This document shows positions 8,828 through 17,800 of a stretch of DNA of 64,000 nucleotides, in pieces. The notes beneath the pieces are model-generated. The model was not told where the DNA came from and did no database searches. It was given only the letters and a program-made list of their open reading frames with translations. Each line of letters begins with the position of its first letter. Position 1 is the first letter of the stretch. A program made the translations under genes and the position numbers. The DNA is from Bradyrhizobium sp. AUGA SZCCT0176 (GTDB taxonomy: Bacteria; Pseudomonadota; Alphaproteobacteria; Rhizobiales; Xanthobacteraceae): NCBI RefSeq assembly GCF_018130145.1, contig NZ_JAFCMB010000006.1:1-64000 (forward strand), given 5' to 3'.

Positions 8828-8903
8828 GCTAAACTCTTCGCGCAAATCACCGCGCGTTGCGATAACGAAACAACACGATATCGGGCGAATCGCAATTGAA
8901 TTG

Positions 8904-10103
8904 ATGCCAAGCGAATCACAAATCCCCATCGCATCTCAAGGCGCATCGAAGCGATTCGCGGCGCGGCTGGCGCTGTTCTACGGCGCGACGTTCGGGACGA
9001 TGGGCACCCATCTGCCGTTTTTCACGCTGTGGCTGAAGTCGGTTGGCATCGATGCCTCCTGGATCGGAATCATTTCCGCGGTTCCTGCGGTGACGCGCTT
9101 TACCGTGCTGCCGTTCGTGACGGGTGCCGCCGGGAGGCGCTATTCGCTGCGCGCGGTCCTGATCGTCACCGCGACCGCCACCGCGCTCGGCTTTGCGGTG
9201 ATCGGCACGCAATATCTGCCGCTCGCAGTGTTGCTCGCTTATGCCGTGACCTGCTGCCTGTGGACGCCGATGGTGCCGCTGACGGACGCCTACGCGCTGG
9301 GTGGGGTGGCGCGCTATGGCCTGAATTACGGACCGCTAAGGCTGTGGGGCTCGGCGGCCTTCGTGGTGGGCGCGTTGATCTGCGGTCTGCTGGTCGACTT
9401 CATTGCGGCTAGCCAGCTGATCTGGGTCATTGCGGCGATGGCGGCGCTCGGCGCGGTCGCGAGCCTGGGGCTGCAGCCGCTGGACCGGCCAAAACCTCCA
9501 GCGACCGCGGTGCTTGGCGCGAGCGCCTTGCTGCGAGATCCCGGTTTCCTCGCCATCATTGTCGCGGCCGCCCTTATCCAGGGCAGCCACGCCGCCTATT
9601 ACGCCTTTGCTTCCATCACCTGGCAGGCGTCCGGCCTGGACGGGCTGACCATCGCCGGCCTGTGGGTGCTGGGCGTGCTCGCCGAGATCGTGGTGTTCGC
9701 GCTCTCGCCGCGTTTCACGCTGGCACCTGCGCTGCTGGTGGTGATCGGCGCGCTCAGCGCGGTGGCGCGCTGGCTGATCACCGCGCAGGAGCCCTCGGTC
9801 GTGGTGTTGTCCCTGGTGCAGCTCGCGCATGGCCTGACCTATGGACTGACGCAGGTCGGCATCATGGGTCTGCTGGTGCGTCACGTGCCCGGCCATGTGA
9901 TGGCGCGCGGGCAGGGCTATCTTGCGGCCTGCGGCGGCATCGTCAGCGGCACGGCGTCGGTGGTGTCGGGATTGGTCTATGCGGGCTATGGGCAGCGGGT
10001 CTATTACGTGATGGCGGCGATGGCGCTGCTGGCTGCGATCGTGATGTGGCTGGCGCGGCACCGCCTCGCGCGTCAGCCCCAGAGCGCGGCTTCCGGCGGA
10101 TAG
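8904..10103 (+). CDS. MFS transporter, 3-phenylpropionate permease-like
   Basis: A 399-residue inner membrane protein with about twelve hydrophobic segments. It resembles the MFS_1-like branch that includes HcaT and nucleoside:proton symporters, e.g. YGATFGTMGTHLPFF in the first helix, WTPMVPLTDAYAL and YGPLRLWGSAAFVVG. Substrate is unknown. The ATG at 8904 is preferred. A longer frame from 8826 would overlap the start codon of the divergent gene and add a hydrophilic stretch lacking family character. The 76-base gap to that gene must hold both promoters. Its last 31 bases overlap the end of the convergent epimerase gene, whose possible substrates (peptidoglycan dipeptides) hint at but do not prove a link. 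Confidence 0.8.
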   Translation: MPSESQIPIASQGASKRFAARLALFYGATFGTMGTHLPFFTLWLKSVGIDASWIGIISAVPAVTRFTVLPFVTGAAGRRYSLRAVLIVTATATALGFAVIGTQYLPLAVLLAYAVTCCLWTPMVPLTDAYALGGVARYGLNYGPLRLWGSAAFVVGALICGLLVDFIAASQLIWVIAAMAALGAVASLGLQPLDRPKPPATAVLGASALLRDPGFLAIIVAAALIQGSHAAYYAFASITWQASGLDGLTIAGLWVLGVLAEIVVFALSPRFTLAPALLVVIGALSAVARWLITAQEPSVVVLSLVQLAHGLTYGLTQVGIMGLLVRHVPGHVMARGQGYLAACGGIVSGTASVVSGLVYAGYGQRVYYVMAAMALLAAIVMWLARHRLARQPQSAASGG

Positions 10104-11080
10104 ACCAGACTGCCTTCGTAGCGCAGTCCATCGACGCGGTCGTGCGCCAGCAATAGCGGGCCGTCGAGGTCGACGAAGCGCGCGTGCTGCGCCAGCAGCA
10201 TTGCGGGGGCCATCGCGAGCGAGGTGGCAACCATGCAGCCGATCATGATTTCGAAGCCGAGTGCGTGCGCGGCATCCGCCATATCAAGCGCTTCTGTCAG
10301 TCCGCCTGTTTTGTCGAGCTTGATGTTGACGGCGTCATAGCGTTCGCGAAGGCCGCTGAGCGAGGCGCGGTCATGCACGCTTTCGTCGGCGCACACCACG
10401 ATCGGCCGCTTGATGCGCGCCAGCGCGGCGTCATTGGCGGCGGCAAGCGGTTGCTCGACCAGCGTCACGCCGAGTTCCGCGCAGGCGTGCAGGTTCCGTT
10501 CGAGGTTGTCCGAGGTCCAGGCCTCGTTGGCGTCCACGATCAATTCGGATTCGGGGGCAGCCTTGCGGACGGCAGCGATCCGCCTCTCGTCGCCGTCGCC
10601 GCCGAGCTTGATCTTGAGCAGCGGGCGGCGCGCGGCCTTGGCGGTCGCTGCCGCCATCGCCTGCGGCGTTCCCAGCGAAATCGTGAAGGCGGTGGTGCAG
10701 GCTCGCGGCGCCGGCCGGCCGAGCAGGGTCCAGACCCGCTGGCCCCTGCTTTTGGCCTCGAGGTCCAGCAGCGCGCAATCCAGCGCGTTACGGGCGGCGC
10801 CTGCTGGCATCGCAGCCTGCAGGGCCGTTCGGTCCAATCCCCTGGACAGCGGTTCCTGCATCGCCTGAAGGGCAGCCAGGGTCGCTTCCGCCGTTTCGCC
10901 ATAGCGGGGATAGGGAACGCACTCGCCGCGCCCGGTATGGCCGCCATGGCTGACTTCGGCCACGACGGTAACCGCTTCCGTCTTGGCCCCCCGGCTGATG
11001 GTGAACGAGCCGGCGATCGGCCAGCGTTCAATGCGGGCAACAAGCTGTCGGGCAAATTCTTGGGATCGGCTGGAAGTCAT
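10073..11080 (-). CDS. Dipeptide epimerase (enolase superfamily)
   Basis: A 335-residue enolase-superfamily enzyme of the L-Ala-D/L-Glu epimerase group, which recycles murein peptides. The N-terminal capping domain includes GRGECVPYPRYGE. The barrel shows the KxK acid/base motif in KIKLGGDGDE, metal ligands in VDANEAW, then EQPLA and ADES, and the second catalytic lysine in NIKLDKTGG. Substrate within the group cannot be set by sequence alone. The ATG at 11080 is chosen; the longer frame would need a TTG at 11128. The stop codon lies inside the 3' end of the convergent MFS gene. Confidence 0.85.
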   Translation of the reverse strand: MTSSRSQEFARQLVARIERWPIAGSFTISRGAKTEAVTVVAEVSHGGHTGRGECVPYPRYGETAEATLAALQAMQEPLSRGLDRTALQAAMPAGAARNALDCALLDLEAKSRGQRVWTLLGRPAPRACTTAFTISLGTPQAMAAATAKAARRPLLKIKLGGDGDERRIAAVRKAAPESELIVDANEAWTSDNLERNLHACAELGVTLVEQPLAAANDAALARIKRPIVVCADESVHDRASLSGLRERYDAVNIKLDKTGGLTEALDMADAAHALGFEIMIGCMVATSLAMAPAMLLAQHARFVDLDGPLLLAHDRVDGLRYEGSLVYPPEAALWG

Positions 11081-11221
11081 TTTAAAATCTGGCAATTTCT
11101 GAACCGCGCGCTTGCTCGCCGCAACCAACTATGGCTGGTTAGGGACAGATTCTACAAGGCAATGCGGCGTGCCGGACCATACCTTTTGCATCATTAGCGG
11201 GCGGGCCAGGGGGCGGGCATC

Positions 11222-12355
11222 GTGAGCGCAGACCCGACACTGGAGCGGATAGCCCAGGGCAACGGGCTTGCGCTGTGCGCTGCCGGTTCGTGGACGGCCC
11301 GCTTTGCCCCGGTGCTCGAGAAAATGGTGGCCGACGCCGAGAAGCTTCGCGGCAGCCGCCCGAACATCTTCATCGACGTCTCGCAGGTGTCGAAACTCGA
11401 TACGTTCGGCGCCTGGCTGATCGAACGGCTGCGCCGCAGCCTGACCGAGGGTGGCATCGAGGCCAAGATCGCGGGCCTGTCGGCGAATTATTCCAGTCTC
11501 GTCGACGAGGTGCGCCGGGTCAAAGCCGAGCCGGTCGTCCAGGCCCGTTCGGTGACGATCACGGGCATGCTGGAGCAGATCGGGCGCAGCGTGGCCGGCG
11601 TCGGCGGCACCCTGGTTGGATTGATCGAGATGCTCGGCGCGGTGCTGGCAGCGGCCGGCCATGTCCTGATTCGTCCCCGCGGTTTCCGCCTGACCTCCAC
11701 CGTGCATCATCTGGAGCAGGTGTGCTGGCGCGCGGTGCCGATCGTGGTGCTGATCACGTTCCTGATCGGTTGCATCATCGCGCAACAGGGCATTTTCCAT
11801 TTCCGTCAGTTCGGTGCCGATATTTTCGTGGTCGACATGCTCGGCGTGCTGGTGCTGCGCGAGATCGGCGTGCTGCTGGTGGCGATCATGGTGGCAGGCC
11901 GTTCGGGCTCGGCCTACACCGCCGAACTCGGCTCGATGAAAATGCGCGAGGAGATCGACGCGCTGCGCACCATGGGTTTCGATCCGATCGAGGTCCTGAT
12001 CCTGCCGCGCATGCTGGCGCTGGTAATGGCGTTGCCGATTTTGGCTTTCCTCGGCGCGATGGCAGCACTCTATGGCGGCGGCCTCGTGGCGTATCTCTAT
12101 GGCGGCGTCGAACCAGAAGCCTTCCTGCTGCGGCTGCGCGACGCCATCTCGATCAATCATTTCATCGTCGGGCTCATCAAGGCGCCGGTCATGGCCGCGG
12201 TGATCGGCATCGTGGCCTGTGTCGAGGGGCTTGCGGTGCAGGGCAGCGCCGAATCGCTCGGACAACACACCACGTCGTCGGTGGTGAAGGGAATTTTCCT
12301 GGTCATCGTCATGGATGGCGTGTTCGCCATCTTCTTCGCATCGATCGGAATGTGA
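11222..12355 (+). CDS. mlaE: MlaE-type lipid ABC permease with N-terminal STAS domain
   Basis: A 377-residue protein. Residues 1-100 form a STAS-like domain (IFIDVSQVSKLDTFGAWLIE), the role played by separate MlaB in E. coli. Residues about 110-377 are an MlaE permease with five or six membrane segments, including EIGVLLVAIMVAGRSGSAY and the coupling region TAELGSMKMREEIDALRTMG. It forms the membrane core of an MCE transporter that moves phospholipids or related lipids between the outer and inner membranes. The start is GTG at 11222, after a purine-rich stretch. It lies two bases before the ATPase gene in the operon 11222-14155. Confidence 0.9.
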   Translation: MSADPTLERIAQGNGLALCAAGSWTARFAPVLEKMVADAEKLRGSRPNIFIDVSQVSKLDTFGAWLIERLRRSLTEGGIEAKIAGLSANYSSLVDEVRRVKAEPVVQARSVTITGMLEQIGRSVAGVGGTLVGLIEMLGAVLAAAGHVLIRPRGFRLTSTVHHLEQVCWRAVPIVVLITFLIGCIIAQQGIFHFRQFGADIFVVDMLGVLVLREIGVLLVAIMVAGRSGSAYTAELGSMKMREEIDALRTMGFDPIEVLILPRMLALVMALPILAFLGAMAALYGGGLVAYLYGGVEPEAFLLRLRDAISINHFIVGLIKAPVMAAVIGIVACVEGLAVQGSAESLGQHTTSSVVKGIFLVIVMDGVFAIFFASIGM

Positions 12356-12357
12356 CC

Positions 12358-13128
12358 ATGGTGGGCGAGATTTCCGACGCCATCATCCGGGTCCGCGACA
12401 TCACCGTCCAGTTCGGCAAGACGCGGATTCTCGACGGGCTCAATCTCGACGTGAAGCGCGGCGAGATCCTGGGCTTTGTCGGCCCGTCGGGCGCGGGCAA
12501 ATCCGTGCTGACGCGCACCATCATCGGCCTCGTGCCCAAGGTCGCCGGCCGCATCGAAGTGTTCGGCGTCGATCTCGACAAGGCCTCTACGGCCGAGCGG
12601 CGCGGCGTGGAACGGCGCTGGGGCGTGCTGTTCCAGCAAGGCGCGCTGTTTTCCTCGCTTACCGTGCGGCAGAACATCCAGTTCCCGGTGCGCGAATATC
12701 TCAACCTCTCGCAGCGCCTGCTCGACGAGGTCATGGTGGCCAAGCTCGGCATGGTGGGCCTGAAGCCCGAAGTCGCGGACAGGTTTCCGTCCGAGCTTTC
12801 CGGCGGCATGATCAAGCGCGTGGCGCTGGCGCGCGCGCTCGCGCTCGATCCGGAACTGGTGTTCCTGGACGAGCCGACCTCGGGCCTCGACCCGATCGGC
12901 GCCGGCGATTTCGACGAGCTGGTCCGCACCCTGCAGCGTACTTTGGGGCTGACCGTTTTCATGGTAACCCACGACCTCGACAGCCTTTACACGGCTTGCG
13001 ACCGTATCGCCGTTTTAGGGAACGGTAAGATCATTGCAGCAGGATCAATTGCCGACATGCAGGCCTCGCAGCATCCATGGCTGCAGCAATATTTTCACGG
13101 CAAGCGCGCCCGCGCTGTGATGGGCTAG
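12358..13128 (+). CDS. mlaF: MlaF-type lipid ABC transporter ATPase
   Basis: A 256-residue ABC ATPase with Walker A GPSGAGKS, signature LSGGMIKR, Walker B LVFLDEPTSGLD and the switch histidine in VTHDLDS. The LSGG-M-IKR form and the Q-loop text LFQQGALFSSLTV are typical of MlaF/Ttg2A rather than of amino-acid transporters. It powers the permease encoded two bases upstream. The ATG at 12358 sits directly after the permease stop, so translation is probably coupled. Confidence 0.92.
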   Translation: MVGEISDAIIRVRDITVQFGKTRILDGLNLDVKRGEILGFVGPSGAGKSVLTRTIIGLVPKVAGRIEVFGVDLDKASTAERRGVERRWGVLFQQGALFSSLTVRQNIQFPVREYLNLSQRLLDEVMVAKLGMVGLKPEVADRFPSELSGGMIKRVALARALALDPELVFLDEPTSGLDPIGAGDFDELVRTLQRTLGLTVFMVTHDLDSLYTACDRIAVLGNGKIIAAGSIADMQASQHPWLQQYFHGKRARAVMG

Positions 13129-13222
13129 AGCGTTTTCGAGCGAAGCGGGTCCCGGTTCGCGTGAAGAAAACGCGTCAAAAGGATAAAGTCGGGCGCCTGG
13201 TTCTGATCAGAACCGAGCGTCT
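13128..13222. repeat. Dispersed repeat 'gagcgttttcgagcgaagc' type, copy 1
   Basis: Starts at the mlaF stop codon with gagcgttttcgagcgaagc, continues through cggttcgcgtgaagaaaac and cgcgtcaaaa, and ends with the palindrome GGTTCTGATCAGAACC at 13199-13214. A second copy of the first part lies at 38704-38827. The element separates mlaF from mlaD without breaking the operon order. Confidence 0.7.
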
Positions 13223-13243
13223 AGTACCGGAGTAATTCGAGTT

Positions 13244-14155
13244 ATGGAAACGCGGGCGAATTACGTCCTGATCGGTGCCTTCACCCTGGCGGTGATCGCG
13301 GCGGCGTTCGGCTTTGTGCTCTGGTTCCAGAGTCTGCACACCACCAAGGCGCGCAGCCCGCTGCGGGTGATTTTCGAAGGCCCGGCGACCGGCTTGCGCA
13401 ATGGCGGCAGTGTCAATTTTAACGGTATCCGGGTAGGCGAAGTTGTCCGCGTGAAGCTGGACAACCCGCGTCGCGTCGTCGCACTGGCGATGGTCGAGAA
13501 CAACGCGCCGATCCGCAAAGACACCCTGGTCGGCCTCGAATTCCAGGGACTGACCGGCGTGGCTGCGATCTCGCTCAAGGGCGGCGAGGAGGGGGCGCCT
13601 CCCGTGCCGCTGGACGAGGACGGCGTTCCGGTTTTGACCGCCGATCCGGCCGCGCTGCAGGATGTCACCGAGTCGATCCGCGCCACCTTGCAAAACGTCA
13701 ACCGGATCGTCGCCGACAACCAGGAATCAGTGAAGAACTCGCTGCGGAACCTCGAGACCTTTACCGGAGCGCTCGCGCGCAACTCCGAGAAGATCGACAA
13801 CGTCATGCTCAAGGTCGACGGCGTCATGCTCAAGGCCGACAATCTCATGCTCGGCCTCAACACCATCGCGGGCGGTGCCAACGGCGGCGAGTTGAACCTG
13901 ATGGTGAAGTCGATCCGCGAACTGGCTGACGATCTCGACAAGCGCACGGGCGCGCTGATTTCCGATGGCCGCCGGACTCTCGCCGACATCAGCCGTGCGG
14001 TGAACAATTTCGACCGCAATCCGAGCCGGGTGATTTTCGGCGGCGGCAACAACGCCGCGCCGGCAGAGCCCGCGGCAGCACCGCCGCCGGCCAGGCCCGC
14101 CGCGCCCAGACCGCCTGCCGCGGCGGCAGCACCGAGTGGACAGAAGCGACAGTAA
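13244..14155 (+). CDS. mlaD: MlaD/MCE-family substrate-binding protein
   Basis: A 303-residue protein with a single N-terminal membrane anchor (about residues 8-28, IGAFTLAVIAAAFGFVLWF). The MCE domain spans about 38-115 (GLRNGGSVNFNGIRVGEV, then LEFQGLTGVAAISLKGG). A helical region of about 130-265 follows, expected to form the hydrophobic channel needle, and then a Pro/Ala-rich tail from about 270. The protein sits in the periplasm and hands lipids to the permease complex. It lies 115 bases after the ATPase, the gap being filled by a dispersed repeat. No auxiliary lipoprotein or MlaC-like gene follows in the window. Confidence 0.9.
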   Translation: METRANYVLIGAFTLAVIAAAFGFVLWFQSLHTTKARSPLRVIFEGPATGLRNGGSVNFNGIRVGEVVRVKLDNPRRVVALAMVENNAPIRKDTLVGLEFQGLTGVAAISLKGGEEGAPPVPLDEDGVPVLTADPAALQDVTESIRATLQNVNRIVADNQESVKNSLRNLETFTGALARNSEKIDNVMLKVDGVMLKADNLMLGLNTIAGGANGGELNLMVKSIRELADDLDKRTGALISDGRRTLADISRAVNNFDRNPSRVIFGGGNNAAPAEPAAAPPPARPAAPRPPAAAAAPSGQKRQ

Positions 14156-14200
14156 TTGGCGAATGGGAAATGGCGAGTAGCGAGTAGATCGCTACGAGAG

Positions 14201-14265
14201 CCGTCATTGCGAGCGAAGCGAAGCAATCCATGTCGCCCAGTGCGCACAGTTGGATTGCTTCGTCG
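14201..14265. repeat. Small inverted repeat (gaagcaatcca type)
   Basis: The arms gaagcaatcca (14220-14230) and tggattgcttc (14251-14261) are complementary, preceded by cattgcgagcgaagc. This is a common short intergenic palindrome in bradyrhizobia as I recall. Just upstream (14158-14187) is a low-complexity run of gcgagtag-type words whose complement recurs at 14868-14890. Confidence 0.6.
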
Positions 14266-14323
14266 TAGGCGCCGTGTGTCAATTGGTGCCCTGGACTGTA
14301 AGCCCATGGCGGCGACCGGCGGA

Positions 14324-14770
14324 TTACGCGTCGCCCCACGTCCGGATTTTTTCCAGGAAGGCTTCGAAGGTCGGTGCCACTTCGTAAGGTTTTACAGGTT
14401 CGGCTCCCGTCAGGTCACAGTAAACAATGCGCCCCGAAAACTGTCCGGGGATACCCAAGCAAAAAATGTTGCCACCGGAATCGCAAGCGATAGGCAAGAG
14501 ACGATGGTCCGGAAGGCGTTCGCGCGCAAATTTGATGTTCCAGGACAGGTTGCTCGTTTCAACACCTCGCCCGATTCCAAAAAATATCTGAATGTCCGTC
14601 GGGCTACCCGGTAGACGGTCGATATCTATCGTGTCCGGCACGGGTCGACCGCCGTTATTTTTCAACAAGAAGTCCTTGTAAGAAGCAGGCAGCTTGCCAC
14701 CGATTGCAGCCTCTACTTCGGCGATACGGCTGGTGTCGATTTGAGGGCCCGGATTGTCAATCGTGATCAT
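14324..14770 (-). CDS. SMI1/KNR4 family protein
   Basis: A 148-residue SMI1/KNR4-fold protein. The family start is recognisable in IAEVEAAIGGKLPASYKDFL followed by NNGGRPVP, then a central DIQIFFGIG and a late IPIACDSGGN-like segment (LPIACDSGGNIFCLGI). Members often serve as immunity proteins against contact-dependent or polymorphic toxins, others are of unknown role. No toxin gene, secretion gene or repeat-rich effector is adjacent, so it is an orphan copy here. It follows the giant gene on the same strand but is separated from it by a strong terminator. Confidence 0.8.
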   Translation of the reverse strand: MITIDNPGPQIDTSRIAEVEAAIGGKLPASYKDFLLKNNGGRPVPDTIDIDRLPGSPTDIQIFFGIGRGVETSNLSWNIKFARERLPDHRLLPIACDSGGNIFCLGIPGQFSGRIVYCDLTGAEPVKPYEVAPTFEAFLEKIRTWGDA

Positions 14771-14834
14771 AGCTCATGGCCCAGTTTTGAAACCGCCAGC
14801 GTGCCTCTTGCCGACCGAAAGATAAACTACGAAC

Positions 14835-14866
14835 CAAAAAAACGGAGGCATCGCTGCCTCCGTTTT
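14835..14866 (-). terminator. Rho-independent terminator of the giant gene
   Basis: On the minus strand an ACGGAGGCA/TGCCTCCGT stem is followed by a run of T residues. It lies 25 bases beyond the stop codon of the 1984-codon gene and before the SMI1/KNR4 gene. Confidence 0.85.
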
Positions 14867-14890
14867 CATTCACTACTCGCTATTCGCCCG

Positions 14891-17800
14891 TTATCCCAGC
14901 CGTCCCGCCGCATGCGCGAGCAGGGTGTAGACGAGGCCGGTCTCCGAGGTCAGGTGGCCGCGCAGCGCCTGCGGACCGCGATCCTCCCGCGCAACTTCGT
15001 CGAGCAAGCGTTCGAACTCGGCGATGTAGCGGTCGACCGTCTGCTTGAACGCACGGTCGGCGCGATACTTGCGGGCGACCTCATCGAACGCCTTCTGGCC
15101 GGCGGGCGTATAGAGCCGCTTGGTGAAGGCCTTGCTCTCGCCGCGCTGATAGCGATCCCACATCTCGGCCGCGAGATTGCGATCCATCAGCCGGCCGATG
15201 TCGAGCGACAGCGATTCCAGCGGATTGGCCGGGCCGCCTTGCGGCGCGCGCGGGCGGGGAGCCTCGCGTCCGCTCGGACCACCGGCGTCGGTGCGGCTGA
15301 GCAGGTCGGACAGCCATCCGTCGCGTCCACCGTCCTGGCTGCTCGCCGGGCTGACCGGCGGGGCTTCGGTGCGGCGCGTCGCCGGCATGCCGAGATCCGG
15401 CGGCGGCAGGTTCGATGCGCTGCCGGTGTCGCGCATGCGCACGTCGTTGCGGCCGCCGCTAGCGGCTGCTGCCATCACCGGTTCTTCCTGGCGTTGCACG
15501 CTGGCGCGGCTCGTCGTCATGACGTCGAGGCCGCGGCCGTGATGGGCGACGATCCGGTTGAGTTCGGCCAGCGCCTCGATCTGGTCGACGATCACCTTGC
15601 GCATCTGCGCGGTGTTGTCGGCGGCCTCCTGCGGCATTTCGAGCACGCCGCGGCGCAGTTCGTTGCGGGTCGCCTCGAGCTCGTGATGCATCTCGGATGC
15701 CATCTGCTTCATGGCCACCACCATGGCGCCGAACTTCTCGGTCGACTGCTTGAACATCGCGTCCGTTTCGGCGTTGCTCTGCTGGTACAGTTCGTTCATG
15801 GCGTCGATGGTCTGGTGCCGCTCGTTTTCGGCTGCGACACGAACCGCTTCGAACTGCCGGCTGATCGCGGCAGAACCGGCGCCGGCGGTTTCCGCCACCA
15901 CGCGGGCGATGTCGCGGGCGCGTTCCTCGGCGGCGGCAAGCGATTCATCCAGCAAGCCGGTGAAGCGCGACAGCCGCTGATCGAGGTCGGTGGTGCGCAA
16001 ATCGATGGTGGTCACCAGCGATTCAAGTTGCGATTTGCGTTCGGCGACAGACGTCGTGGTGGTGCGGTTGGCCTGTTCGACCGCCGTGGCGGCATCGACC
16101 AGCGCCTTGCCGTGGGTTTCGAACTCGCTCGACAGCGAGCCGAGATCCTCCAGCGCCTTCGAGGTCTTGGTGTTGAAGGTGGTGAGCTGGTCTTCCAGCG
16201 TCTGGGTCGCAACGCCGTTGCGCGAGGTGACGTCGTTCATGGCGGACACGAAGTCGGCCACGCGGGTCACCAAAGCGCGCTCCAGCGAGTTGAGGTTGTC
16301 GTGGGCGCCGGTCAGCACTTCCTGCAGCAGGATGTTGCCTTCACGCAGCCGCTCGAACAGCGCGACGGTGTCGGTGCGCAGGATCTTGCTGGTCTCCTGC
16401 ATTTCGGTGACGGCCGCGATCGAAACCTGACGCGACTGGTCGATGGCCGAACGCGACGACTGCTCGAGATCCTTCAGCGACTTGGCCACCGCGCCGGTTG
16501 CCATATCGCCGGCGGAGGTGATCGTGCGGGCGACTTCCGAGCCATGGGTCGCCATCGATTGCGAGAACGCCTGGCCCCTGGTCTCGATCGACTTCAGCGA
16601 GTCGGCGGTGACGCGGTCGAGCTCGGTCGTGAGCTGGGTGGTCTTGGCGCTGAGCGCTTCGACCAGCGAGCCACGGCGGCTGTCCACGATCTGCGCCAGA
16701 CGATCGGTCTGCTGCTGGACATAGGTGACGATTTCGTCGGTCTTGCCGGTCATCGTCGAGCCGAAATTGCTGCTGGCTGACAGCACCGAGCGTTCGATAT
16801 CGGCCGAGGTCGTCTTGACCTTGGAGCTGACTTCGTTCGAGGCGGCGACGAGCGCACTCTGTGCATTCTGCGCGCTGGCCTGGATCGCGTTCTGCGCAGT
16901 CTGCGCCGTGGTCTGGATGTTGTCGGTGGTGGCGGCGGTGACCGCAGCGAGCGAACGCTCGATGTCGCTGGCGATCGCCTTGATCTGGCTTGCGGCGTCG
17001 GCCGAGGTCGCGGCGAACGAGCTCTGCGCTTCGCGCGCGGTGCCGAGGATCGAGGCGGCGGTGCCGGCGCCGACCGCGCTCAGCGTACGTTCGACATCGA
17101 TGGCCAGCGACTTGACGTGGTCGGCGGCTTCCGTCGACGCGGTGGAAAGCGCGCTCTGCGCTTCACGGGCGCCTGATGTGATCGACTCGGCGGTGGCATT
17201 GCCTGCCATCGAGAGCGAACGTTGCATGTCGGCTGCCAGCGACGCGACCTTGGTCGCGACATCAGTCGATGCCGTGAGGAGGGTGTTCTGAGCTTCGCGC
17301 GCACCCGACGTGATGGCTTCGGCAGTGGCCGTACCCGCGGCAGACAGCGAACGCTCGACATCGGCCGTGAGCGACTTGACCTGGCTGGTCGCATCCGTGG
17401 AAACGGTGACGAGGGTGTTCTGGGCTTCGCGTGCACCTGACGTGATGGCCTCGGCTGTGGCGGTACCGGCGGCCGAGAGCGAGCGTTCGACGTCGGCAGC
17501 GAGCGACTTGACGTGGCTGGCTGCATCAGCGGACGCGTTGATGAGGGTGTTCTGGGCGTCGCGGGCACCGGCGGTAATCGATTCGGCGGTGGCGGTGCCG
17601 GCGATCGACAGCGAGCGCTGGACGTCGGCGGCGAGCGACTTGACCTGGTTCGCCGCATCCGTGGACGCGTTGACCAGCGTGCTCTGCGCCTCGCGGGCGC
17701 CGGCGGTAATCGATTCGGCGGTGGCGGTGCCGGCGATCGACAGTGAGCGCTGGACGTCGGCGGCCAGCGACTTGACCTGGTTGGTGGCCTCCGTGGAGGC

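Noticed and set aside
14741..16780. 679-codon plus-strand frame opposite gpr
   Set aside because: Shadow of the repeat-rich giant gene; its His/Gly/Arg-rich sequence has no recognisable domain.
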